DNA from: Monoplex corrugatus
Lineage: Eukaryota > Mollusca > Gastropoda > Littorinimorpha > Ranellidae
Direction: 5' to 3'
DNA length: 64,000 bases
NCBI GenBank assembly: GCA_030674185.1
Contig: JAPXFY010000022.1
Span: forward strand, 47,663,898 to 47,727,897
Within the stretch, counting starts at the first letter, position 1. Each line of letters begins with the position of its first letter. Made by a program: the position numbers and the translations under genes. The notes below the pieces were generated by a model, which made no database searches, was not told the DNA's origin, and saw nothing but the letters and a program-made list of their open reading frames with translations. Shown here piece by piece: positions 11,110-20,988 of this stretch.

Positions 11110-14100
11110 AGGCTGATGTGATAAGCGTCTAGTGTGTTGGCTAGTGACTGGGTGCTTGTCACCTCTCACTTTCACCTTGCATCACTAACTAACACTGCTG
11201 CTTGCAACTATGCGAAAATAAGAGCAGAATGCGTAAGTTTGTCAGTACATAGCCCCTCCATCAGCAAGCCCTATGCTGTGCCTCCTCGTGGCGACATGTG
11301 GTAAATGAGCACCTCACAAACTCAGACTAAAACTTGAGGGACTCAGAGGAGGTCTCGCCCCCCGACGTGTGGCACGCAGGCCCACCGGCTTGTGGACGAG
11401 CCCTGGTGACCACTAACCAGACCCCCAGCTATGGGTAAATAGCACCACTGCTTTGTTGTTATCTCAGGAGAGAATAAGGCTAAGGGAGTAAATCCCAAGA
11501 GAAAAATCACCCGTACTGCCTTGAAGGTTGTCGTGGGAACAACAAAGGCTGGTAGAGAGTCTGTACACAAACCAGTGGAAGGCAACGGGAAACCACCATC
11601 GTATTTTCCCAAGAAAATTCATGGCCAGCCAAAGCAAGAAAAATGAGGATAATGACATAAAAAGGGGAGCACCTTTGTCCGGTATGGACCGTCAACAAGC
11701 TACTGTGATCAACTAAAAAAATTGCAACGTGGATTGTGAGGACATTGCTGCAAAAGGGAAAACTAGAAAATGTCAAGATTGAGATGCAAAGGCTTAACAT
11801 TAATATTTTAGGATCAGGGGAACTAAAATGGAAGGGGGCAGGCATGATAGCATCAGGAGAGCATACAATATATTCTGGTGGAAATACACATGAAAGAGGA
11901 GTTGACATCATAATAGAAAGGGACAAGTCAAAAGCAGTTAGGGAATAGTGGACTGTGTCAAGCCGAGTTTGGCTGGTTAAATTGGATGGCAAGCCATTTG
12001 ATATCAACATCATCAAGGTGTATGCACCAACATCCACAAGTACTCAAGACGAAATTGACAACTTCTGTGAAGTATTAGAGATGGCCATGGCTCACTGTAA
12101 ATCACAAGAATTTACAATAATAATGGGAGATTTTAATGCTAAAGTGGGACAGGAGTGGGTGGAGGATATAGTTGGACTTCATGGCCTTGGTACATAAAAT
12201 GAAAGGGGCGAGAAACTTGTGGAAAGGGCACAGATCAATGAGTTCATAGTAGGAAACACCTGGTTTGTGCAGCCTAACAGAAGAAAATGGACATGATGAG
12301 TCCAAGAGACACTACCAAAACAAATTGACTACGTCCTGATCAATAAAAGATTGAAAAATTCTTTGCTGACACATGATAAAGATGATGACGACACATGATA
12401 ACGAAAACACACGAAAACACACCAAAAGAAAACAAAAACACACCAAAAGTCACATCAAACTATACCTTGCACTCTTAAAGACAGATGAAGCGACACGTTA
12501 AAAACTTAATGTACATGTTCAAAACAACTTCAGTGCTCTGGAAGACGTTGGTGACAGTGAGGAACAATAGACAATGTTGAGAAACTCGATAGATGAAGCT
12601 TGTGAAGAAATCCCTAGAGTAGATAGGTAAGCAAAAAAGAACTGGAAGACAAAAGCAGTTATAGTCTTGGTGGAAGAACGAAGGAAAGCAAAGGGAAAGG
12701 AGGAAAGATACAGAAAGATAAACAAAGAAATCAGGAAGAGGTGCAATGAAACTAAGTAAGCTTGGCTGAAAGCAAACAGTTAAGAAATAGAAAACCGACA
12801 CAAAACAAATCCTCAGGCACATCAACTGGTTAATTAAAATCGAAAGATGGTATGCTTATCATGGGAAAAGACAGAATATTAGATGGATGGGGAGAGCACA
12901 TTTAAAACCTTTTTGACGATGACAGAAACCAAGAGCACATTTCAAGAAAGAACGTTGAAGGACCACCCATAGTGAAAGATGAAGTTAGAGCAGCACTGAA
13001 AAAGATAAAACCAGGAAAAGTCCCGGGACCAGACAATATTACTACAGAGATGACCGAAGCCCTGGAGGAATTCGGTACTGAAAAAATAACGGTCCTCCTA
13101 AATGAAATTTCTGACACCGGAAAAACCTCCAAAGATATGTCAAAATCAATGTTCATTGCATTTCCAAAGAAAACAGGGACTATAGAATGTGTACTCCATC
13201 GTACAATTAGCTTGATGAGTCATGTAACAAAACTTCTATTAAGAATAATCATGATGAGGACAAGGAACAGAATCACAAGAAAAATAGCAGTAGAACAGTG
13301 GATTTGTGGAAGGGAAAGGACTATTAACGCCATATACACCTTAAGAACTATCACAGAGAGCTCAATCGAGTTGAATCAGGATTTATATTTATGCTTTGTT
13401 GATTATACCAAGGCTTTCGATCAGTAAGACATGAAGAATTGATCAACCAACTGGAAAGACTCAATGTTGATGGAAAAGATCTACGAATAACCGGAAATAT
13501 GTATTGGGAACAAACAGCAGCAATGAGAATAGAAAACGATATAAGCTCTTTCTAAAATATCATAAGGAGTCAGGCAAAGTTGTGTTCTGTCACCAGCTTT
13601 GTTTTCACTTTACAGCGAAACCGTCATGAGAATCCTAGAAGAATGCCCTGGATTAAAGGTTGGAGGAAAAATGATAAACATTCATTATACAGATGACACC
13701 GTGCTATTGGCAGAAAATGAAAGGCACCTACAAAACCTTGTGAAATAATAGAAATAGAAAGCAAAAATAGAGGGTTGGAGCTCTATAGTAAAAAGAATGA
13801 AGCCATGGTAATCAGTACAAAGCATGAAATCCCCTCATGCAAAATAACAGCAAATGGCACAACTTTGAGACAGGTTGATAAGTTTAACTATCTGGGAACG
13901 GTCACCTCACCAGACAAAAAATGTACATCAGAAATAACCAGCAGAATCAGCCAAGCCAAAACAGCATTCAAGAGGATGAAAAGCATTCTTACCAACAAAT
14001 GCCTATCAATTAACATCAGGAAGAGAGTTCTTGAATGTTATATAGAACCAATAATGTCATACGGTTCTGAGGCGTGGACAGTCAACAAGCAAAGCCAGAA

Positions 14101-14396
14101 CGAGATTGTGGTTTCCAAGAAATTTTGAGAGTTCCATAGCCAGCAAAGAATATAAGCAGTCTTGATGGAGGCAGACACAAGAAGATCATTGATAAGGAAT
14201 GTTAGGAAAGACAAGCAACATTTATAGGCCATTTTATAAGGAAAGGGGAATTAGAGCACCCAGTCACAACAGGAAAGCTGGAGGGACAGAGAACACCAGG
14301 TAAACCCAGGGAGAAAATATTACATGGACTTGCAGGGTGGCTGAGGACAGAGAAGGTGGAAGATGTGCTTGCAGCAACAAGGGATAGATGCATTTA
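11110..14396 (+). mobile_element. RTE-like (BovB-like) LINE, decayed, duplication copy 1
   Basis: A 3.3-kb non-LTR element with 5' UTR to about 11640, then endonuclease and reverse transcriptase reading frames broken by stops and indels. Endonuclease pieces are GKLENVKIEMQRLNINIL (11755-11810), KVYAPTSTST (12016 on) and IMGDFNAKVG (12122 on). RT pieces are KIKPGKVPGPDNITTE (13002 on), LCFVDYTKAFDQ (13390-13425) and YTDDTVLLAEN (13687-13720). About 85 bp holding the C-terminal SDH region of the endonuclease are replaced by satellite-like DNA at 12371-12430. No intact protein can be made. The partner copy at 43908 keeps more of the sequence. Confidence 0.85.
12371..12430. repeat. Satellite-like patch inside the LINE
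   Basis: Reads ACATGATAAAGATGATGACG, an inverse-orientation match to the surrounding intron minisatellite, where the partner LINE (45198-45280) has unique coding sequence ending in a DSNSDHSPIMG motif. Confidence 0.6.
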
Positions 14397-15615
<1,219 letters not shown>

Positions 15616-15720
15616 TTTGTGTTTCACAGTAGGTTCCTGTAAAGCCAGTTTGACACTGGCATTGGCCATTCCAGGAACAGCTGCCGCCATTTTGACACGG
15701 CTTGGTGAAACATGAGATCA
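15616..15720 (-). CDS. EGF-like exon, type A (S variant)
   Basis: Intact 105-bp phase 1-1 exon: acceptor AACAGCAG, donor GTAAGT. Reads ISCFTKPC, CQNGGSC, SWNGQCQC, FTGTYC. It is the duplicate of 49447-49550, which has lost one base. Confidence 0.8.
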
Positions 15721-16636
15721 CTGCTGTTCAAAAGACACAAAACACAAATTTCAGCTTTAGTTTATGCTTCATCATCTTTTGCGTGTATCATCATCACCTT
15801 TATTATTTATCATCATCATCATAAGGGTGTGTCATTATACTGTTTTAGCGTGTGTCATCATAGCCACTGGAGTGTGTCATCATCAGATTTAGTAAATGTC
15901 ATATCATTTAAGCATTTCATATTCATTTTTAGCACGAATCATGTTCAGCATGTGTCATCGTCATCTTCAAGGTGTATCATCATATGTAGTTTGTGTGTAA
16001 ATAATGTCTTTAGTGTATATCATAATCATCTTTAGTGTGTGTCCTATTATCATTGGTGTATATTATATTCTCATCCAGTCATTATAAAGAGCAGCCAATG
16101 TGTTGGAAAACATCCAAGAGTTCTTCACTTGTTTAAACAGCTCTGGCATAGAGGTGAACCCTTGATTTGGACTCATGACAACCTAACTATCCTTCTCTCA
16201 CAGCTGCATCCTCCATATTTTATTTACATACACAAATGATGCTAAACAGGCGAAGGCGAAGTAATTGGCAATGATTTATTTTCTTTTATGTTTCCCCCCC
16301 CCCCCCCCTTATCTTTTTACTGTATGTCATAGTGTTCATTTTTATTCTTATGCAGTAATTTCTTTTACATCGTAGTGTACACATTACAGTTTATGTATTG
16401 CATTATTGTATGTCATAACATACTGTCTTTTGTTGTTTTGTTGTTGTTTTAATTTTCCTTTTGTTAAGTGTTGTACTACCCATTATAAAAATAGCCAAGT
16501 ACAATGTGAAGTTATGACAGACAGTGATCTTTTCTGTCACTTCTTGCAAATCTTGCTATCACTGGGTAGAGGAGATGTAGCATACATATAATCATGTCCT
16601 CCAAATATAATTACATGAATCTCAAGTTGTACTCAC
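15721..16636. other. Intron sequence
   Basis: Minisatellite to about 16055, then sequence not repeated elsewhere in the window (16080-16250), a C tract at 16296-16309 and a diverged conserved block to the type D exon. No open exon seen. Confidence 0.5.
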
Positions 16637-16750
16637 CCTGTGTTTCACACAGGGTTCCAGTATAGCCGGGCAGACACCGACATATGTAGTTATTGCGTGA
16701 CTGGTAGCAGCTGCCACCATTTTGACACAGGTTGGTCAAACATGAGGTCA
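16637..16750 (-). CDS. EGF-like exon, type D (unique)
   Basis: Intact 114-bp phase 1-1 exon with acceptor CCAACAG and donor GTGAGT. Cysteines: [29 protein letters not shown]. The C3-C4 loop is YQSRNNYI, longer than in type A, while the ends (TSC, CETQ) are type A-like. It carries the O-fucose consensus and the C-x-x-G-Y-T-G-x-x-C O-GlcNAc consensus. The only copy of this type here. Confidence 0.8.
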
Positions 16751-16892
16751 CTGTTGGTAAAAAGACACAAGACACAACTATCATCTTTAGCGTGAGTCAT
16801 CATTGTCTTTAGCTTGTGTCATCATCATCTTTAGAGTGTCATTATCATCTTACACATGTGTCATCATCATCTTTAGTGTGTATCACCATTAT

Positions 16893-17237
16893 CAGGTTAA
16901 TAAGTTCAAATACCTGGGAACGGTCATTTCATCAGACGGCAGATGCACATCGGAAATAGCTGGCAGAATCGGCCAAGCCAAAACAGCATTCAAGAAGATG
17001 ACAAGCATTCTAACCAACAAATGCCTATCAATTAACATCAGAAAGAGTCCTTGAATGTTATATAGAACCAATACTGTTGTACAGATGCGAGGCGTGCACA
17101 GTCAGCAAGCAAAGCCAGAGCAAGATTGAGGCAGCCGAGATGTGGTTTCTCAGAAGAATGTTGAGAATTCCATGGACAGCAAAGAAACAAACGAGGCAGT
17201 CTTGATGGAGGCAGACACAAGTAGATCACTCATAAGG
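16893..17237 (+). mobile_element. RTE-like LINE fragment, 5' part of host for the tandem array
   Basis: Begins inside the RT C-terminal region (VNKFKYLGTVISSDGRCTSE) and runs to EADTSRSLIR, where the array starts. The protein match resumes on the far side at 28177 with RKRQATFIGHFM. A 1-bp deletion at 17045 breaks the frame. Confidence 0.8.
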
Positions 17238-17242
17238 TAGAA

Positions 17243-17504
17243 GGTAGAAAGAAACTCTAGGGAGAGCTAGACAACAGAAGGTCTTCAGAGAAGTAACCCC
17301 CTTTAGACAAGTGTTTCGGCCCTGAATTCCTTACACTCTCGGGGGGCCGGGCCACATCCAGGTCATGACTCCTGGATGCCCTTCTGCTGTTGTCTATTTT
17401 TTTTTTCCCACGCCGGGGATCGAACCTGGGCGATTCTGCGCTTCAGAACTGCGGTACGCGGTTTTACCAATGTGCTAACGGGGCACACATCATCTGTAGG
17501 GAAT
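17243..17504 (-). other. LINE 3' UTR with tRNA-like segment (unit 1)
   Basis: Between the stop codon and the array edge. On the minus strand TAGCACATTGGT (A-box like) and GGTTCGATCCC (B box) lie in 17405-17487, followed by an A tract and a ~140-bp body. The outer end repeats GGTAGAA twice (17243-17249 preceded by 17236-17242), a small terminal reiteration as LINE 3' tails often show. The same 3' UTR is in all units and in the solitary copy at 8516. Confidence 0.65.
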
Positions 17505-20500
17505 TTAATCCTTATGAAGTTCACTTTTTTCGTTCCTCCTTGCCCAGATCCAGCTTGAGCTCCTTTCTGCTGCCTCTGCCATCGCTTTAAGGGCTCTAGT
17601 CCTCTTCTTCCCAGAAATGGCGAGTTGTTTCATGAGATCATAAGCGGAGGTGCCCACAAACCCTCTTGCCCCGACCTCTATGGCGAAGATTTTGACCCGC
17701 AGACCTGCTTTCTTCAGGGTGCTGGCAAGACCGGCGTATTTTTCGGTCTTGTAGATATGTGCTTCTTCCATTCTGCTTTCGTATGGCACAGTGAGTTCTA
17801 TCAGAATCACTTGTTTCGAGGAGTCAGAGTGGAGAGCGATGTCTGGTCTCATGCCTGTCTTGCTGATGACATCTGGGTAATTTCTCCACTCTGGGAGGTC
17901 TGCTGTACACTCCCAGTCGACTGCTCCATCCAGAAGACCCTTTGGCAATGTGCTGGTTGTCATAGCACTTTCGGGCCAGACCTGTTTCCCTCCTGCTTTG
18001 TAGAACGTTGTCATAGCAATTGGTGCGTTTGGGGTCATGGTTTTTTCGCTAACCACATCTGTGATCACTTTCAGAACTTGGTTGTGCCTCCATGTATACC
18101 TTCCTTGGGCTAGCGCTACTTTGCAAGAGCTTAGGACATGTTCCACTGTTTGTTTCTTCTGACAGAGCGGACATGCTGGGTCGTCTGCTTTCCCCCATTT
18201 CACTAAGTTTGCATTCGAGGGGAGCAGGTCATATACAGATCTGAGGAGGAAGCTTATCCTTAGAGGAGCCATGTGCCACATATCGTTCCAGCTGAGACTT
18301 CTTTGGAGTGCACTGTCCCATGTTGTCCATTGCCCCTGTTGACCTTGCTGGACTGCCTTCTGCACTCTTTTGACATCTTCTTCTTCCTTCAACTCCTGTA
18401 TGATCATGTCTCTTTTTTCCTTCCCTTTGGCTTTGGACCACCACTGCATTTTTGTTGCTCCCAGTCCCTGTCTGTTGGTTTGCGTGTGTCCAATTATTTC
18501 TTTGATGCTGAGGTTTCTCTTGGCATTGTTTACAGCCTCTTGGACTTTCCACTTTCTGCCAGTTCTCAGCTTTGGATGAACTGATCTCACGATATTGTCT
18601 TCCGATTCCTCCAGCATGCTCAACAGTCTTGCTTTTCCAACTTTGTATTCCTCCACTATGGATTTTAGAGGTAGCTTCAGCATTGCTTGACGACAGTAGA
18701 ATGCAACATCAGTGAGACCAGGTGGGACACCGAGCCATTTTCTTGTGTATTTGTTGATTTTGGCTTCCATTGCTTCGACTGTGCTGGTGCAAATGTCATA
18801 GATTAGCAGTGGCCACAGCAGCTTTGGTATCAGCATGAACTGTAGACACCAGACTTTGTATTTGCCTGGCAGTCCGCAGTTATCTATTTTCTTCAGGCCT
18901 TCTTCTGCTGTTTGCTTGGTTTCACATCCCCTTTGTGTGTCTTTCAGGGAGTCATCATACCATCTTCCGAGACTTTTTACTGGCTCTTCTGTGACAGTGG
19001 GGATGGCTTGGTTGGCTACCATGAATTTGACTGAATCTGCCACTTTTCCTTTTCGCAGTGAGAGACTTCGGGATTTCTTAGGTTTGAACCTCATTCTTGA
19101 AGAGGCCACCAGCTCATCCAGCTGCTTTAAGATTTGGTGTGTCTCTTCCTCATCCGTGGACAAGACTGTTGTGTCATCCATGAAAGCTTTCAGAGGAGGC
19201 ATCTGGTATCCATCTCCCAGATTCACTGGACCTGAACTCTTCATTGCAGCTTTCAAGATGACTTCCATTGCCAACACGAACAGTATGGGAGAGATTGCAC
19301 AGCCCATTGCAATGCCCACCTCTAGGTCTATCCAGTCCGTGGTGTATTCTTTGGTAGAGAACCGCATTGAGAACCCTTGGAAATACTTCCTCAGCATTGT
19401 TCGGATGTTTTCTGGGATGTGATACATTTCAAGAGCCAGCTGGATCATATCGTGTGGAACTGATCCATATGCATTCGCCAGATCAAGCCAAACTACGTCA
19501 ATGTTTCTCTTCTCTGTTCTTGCTTTTTGGATGGCATCCCAAATCAACGTGGCATGTTCCAAGCATCCAGGCATTCCTGGTATGCCTCCCTTTTGGACTG
19601 ACATATCCAGATACTTGTTTTCAGTCAGGTATTTTGTCAATCTTGCTGCCATAACAGAGAAGAAGATTTTCCCCTCGACGTTCAGAAGTGATATTGGCCT
19701 GAACTGATTGATGCTGCTGGAGTTCTGCTCCTTCGGAATGTACACTCCTTCAGCTCTCATCCATTGGTCGCTGATCTTCTGGTTCCTCCATGCTGATCGA
19801 ATCATCTTGTGGAGCCACTCGAGCACTTTTGGGCATTTCTTGTAGAGCAGGTATGGTATTCCGTTTGGTCCAGGTGCTGACTTGGCTCTGGCTTTCTTTA
19901 CTACGTTCTTCACTTCATCCAGTGTTGGTGGTTTGTTATTGAATTTTCCTTCTGGCGCTGCAGGCCAAACCAGATTCTGGATTTCAAGTGGTGCCTCGCG
20001 CTGAGAATCGGAATATGTTTCCCTGAGATGCTGCTCTAGGGTTTCCTTGCCCACTGTGAGAGTCCCTGATTTGGGTTGTTCAAACAGCTTTCTTGAAAAG
20101 TCAAAGGGATCTTTGAAGAAACGATCTTGAGTCTTCTTCTTTTTGCTCTTTCTTCGCCTTGCTGATTCCACTTTGCTGAGAGCATTGTGTTTGGCCTTCA
20201 GATCTTTCCAGAGTTCCAGGAGCCCTTGCTTCTCGAATTCTGAGGCAGTTTTCATTCGCTTTTTAAGCTTCCTTTTCTCCCTCCGGATGCTCTCCATCTG
20301 TTGCTGTCTTCTGGATTTCTGGGGAGGCGTTTTTGTCTTTGGCTGCTTCACTCCATAAGTGTCCCTGCAGATAGAGTATATGATGTCTCCGTATGTGTCA
20401 AGTTTGTGTTCCAGCGTACTGTTCCCTATTAGCGCATTCAGCTTAAGGACAAGTTCCTCATCTAATTTCTCCCATTGTTCTTTTGCACCGGCAGGCGGCA

Positions 20501-20753
20501 AATTGAGTTTTCCACGTTTGGCGTTAAGAGCTTGTGCAAAATCCGCATCAGAACCGTCAGCGTGGATGTCCTTGGCACTATGGTTTAATTCCTGGCCTTG
20601 GTCATCCAACGTCTCACCTGCTATCGCAGTGCGCTGCTGCTGGTTCGTATGTGTCTTCAAACAGCCCATTTTTGTCCTGTGGATCTTCATGCCGCGTTTG
20701 GTGGTGAATCTCCTTCCACACGCACACGGAAATTCCAACTGGTCATTAATCAT
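17505..20753 (-). CDS. R2-like LINE polyprotein: zinc finger, reverse transcriptase, RLE endonuclease (intact)
   Basis: Uninterrupted 1082-codon frame, the only complete element protein in the window. The N-terminal finger has C10, C12, H25 and C31 (PCACGRRF, IHRTKMGC), which probably binds DNA. A basic linker runs at about 140-230. The reverse transcriptase spans about 290-600: KSAPGPNGIPYLLYKKCP, WLDLANAYGSVPHDM (near 420), GIAMGCAISPILF and the catalytic FMDDTT (near 525). Near 860-876 lies the CCHC knuckle CPLCQKKQTVEHVLSSC. At about 967-990 RPDIALHSD and ILIELTVPYE fit the PD-D/E-K-like endonuclease of R2, NeSL and Hero-type elements. It would nick target DNA and reverse transcribe its own RNA (target-primed insertion). 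Length is usual for the group. The exact clade is not resolved. Confidence 0.88.
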   Translation of the reverse strand: MINDQLEFPCACGRRFTTKRGMKIHRTKMGCLKTHTNQQQRTAIAGETLDDQGQELNHSAKDIHADGSDADFAQALNAKRGKLNLPPAGAKEQWEKLDEELVLKLNALIGNSTLEHKLDTYGDIIYSICRDTYGVKQPKTKTPPQKSRRQQQMESIRREKRKLKKRMKTASEFEKQGLLELWKDLKAKHNALSKVESARRRKSKKKKTQDRFFKDPFDFSRKLFEQPKSGTLTVGKETLEQHLRETYSDSQREAPLEIQNLVWPAAPEGKFNNKPPTLDEVKNVVKKARAKSAPGPNGIPYLLYKKCPKVLEWLHKMIRSAWRNQKISDQWMRAEGVYIPKEQNSSSINQFRPISLLNVEGKIFFSVMAARLTKYLTENKYLDMSVQKGGIPGMPGCLEHATLIWDAIQKARTEKRNIDVVWLDLANAYGSVPHDMIQLALEMYHIPENIRTMLRKYFQGFSMRFSTKEYTTDWIDLEVGIAMGCAISPILFVLAMEVILKAAMKSSGPVNLGDGYQMPPLKAFMDDTTVLSTDEEETHQILKQLDELVASSRMRFKPKKSRSLSLRKGKVADSVKFMVANQAIPTVTEEPVKSLGRWYDDSLKDTQRGCETKQTAEEGLKKIDNCGLPGKYKVWCLQFMLIPKLLWPLLIYDICTSTVEAMEAKINKYTRKWLGVPPGLTDVAFYCRQAMLKLPLKSIVEEYKVGKARLLSMLEESEDNIVRSVHPKLRTGRKWKVQEAVNNAKRNLSIKEIIGHTQTNRQGLGATKMQWWSKAKGKEKRDMIIQELKEEEDVKRVQKAVQQGQQGQWTTWDSALQRSLSWNDMWHMAPLRISFLLRSVYDLLPSNANLVKWGKADDPACPLCQKKQTVEHVLSSCKVALAQGRYTWRHNQVLKVITDVVSEKTMTPNAPIAMTTFYKAGGKQVWPESAMTTSTLPKGLLDGAVDWECTADLPEWRNYPDVISKTGMRPDIALHSDSSKQVILIELTVPYESRMEEAHIYKTEKYAGLASTLKKAGLRVKIFAIEVGARGFVGTSAYDLMKQLAISGKKRTRALKAMAEAAERSSSWIWARRNEKSELHKD

Positions 20754-20988
20754 GGTCCGTTGTGCGTTTCCAGTCGTGATGGAGTCAGTGCCGATGGATT
20801 CATCATTCTCTCCCCCTTTCGGTGAATCCTGGGAGCATCTTTCATTTGAAAAACTCGTGGCATGTTATCAAAGGCAAGGTGGGAAGCCAACCCACAAAGC
20901 CCGCAGATCTAGTCTTTCCCAGTGTCCTTCGGTCTTTCCCGAATGTCCTCCGAACTATTCCCGGAAGTCAATGGACTGCCCATGTGCA
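20754..20988 (-). other. LINE 5' UTR (unit 1)
   Basis: 235 bp between the start codon and the junction with unit 2. Nearly identical in units 2 and 3. No promoter motif is recognisable by eye. Confidence 0.55.

Noticed and set aside
12475..12825. Minus-strand ORFs inside the RTE LINE copies (also 45297-45671, 11507-12037)
   Set aside because: Antisense of the LINE coding region.
17405..17487. A genuine tRNA gene
   Set aside because: A and B boxes are present, but the acceptor strands do not pair and the anticodon arm is poor. It repeats exactly with each LINE copy, so it belongs to the element.
17625..20825. Plus-strand ORFs of 60-215 codons across the R2-like LINE units
   Set aside because: They are antisense shadows of the 1082-codon minus-strand protein and are repeated only because the units are.
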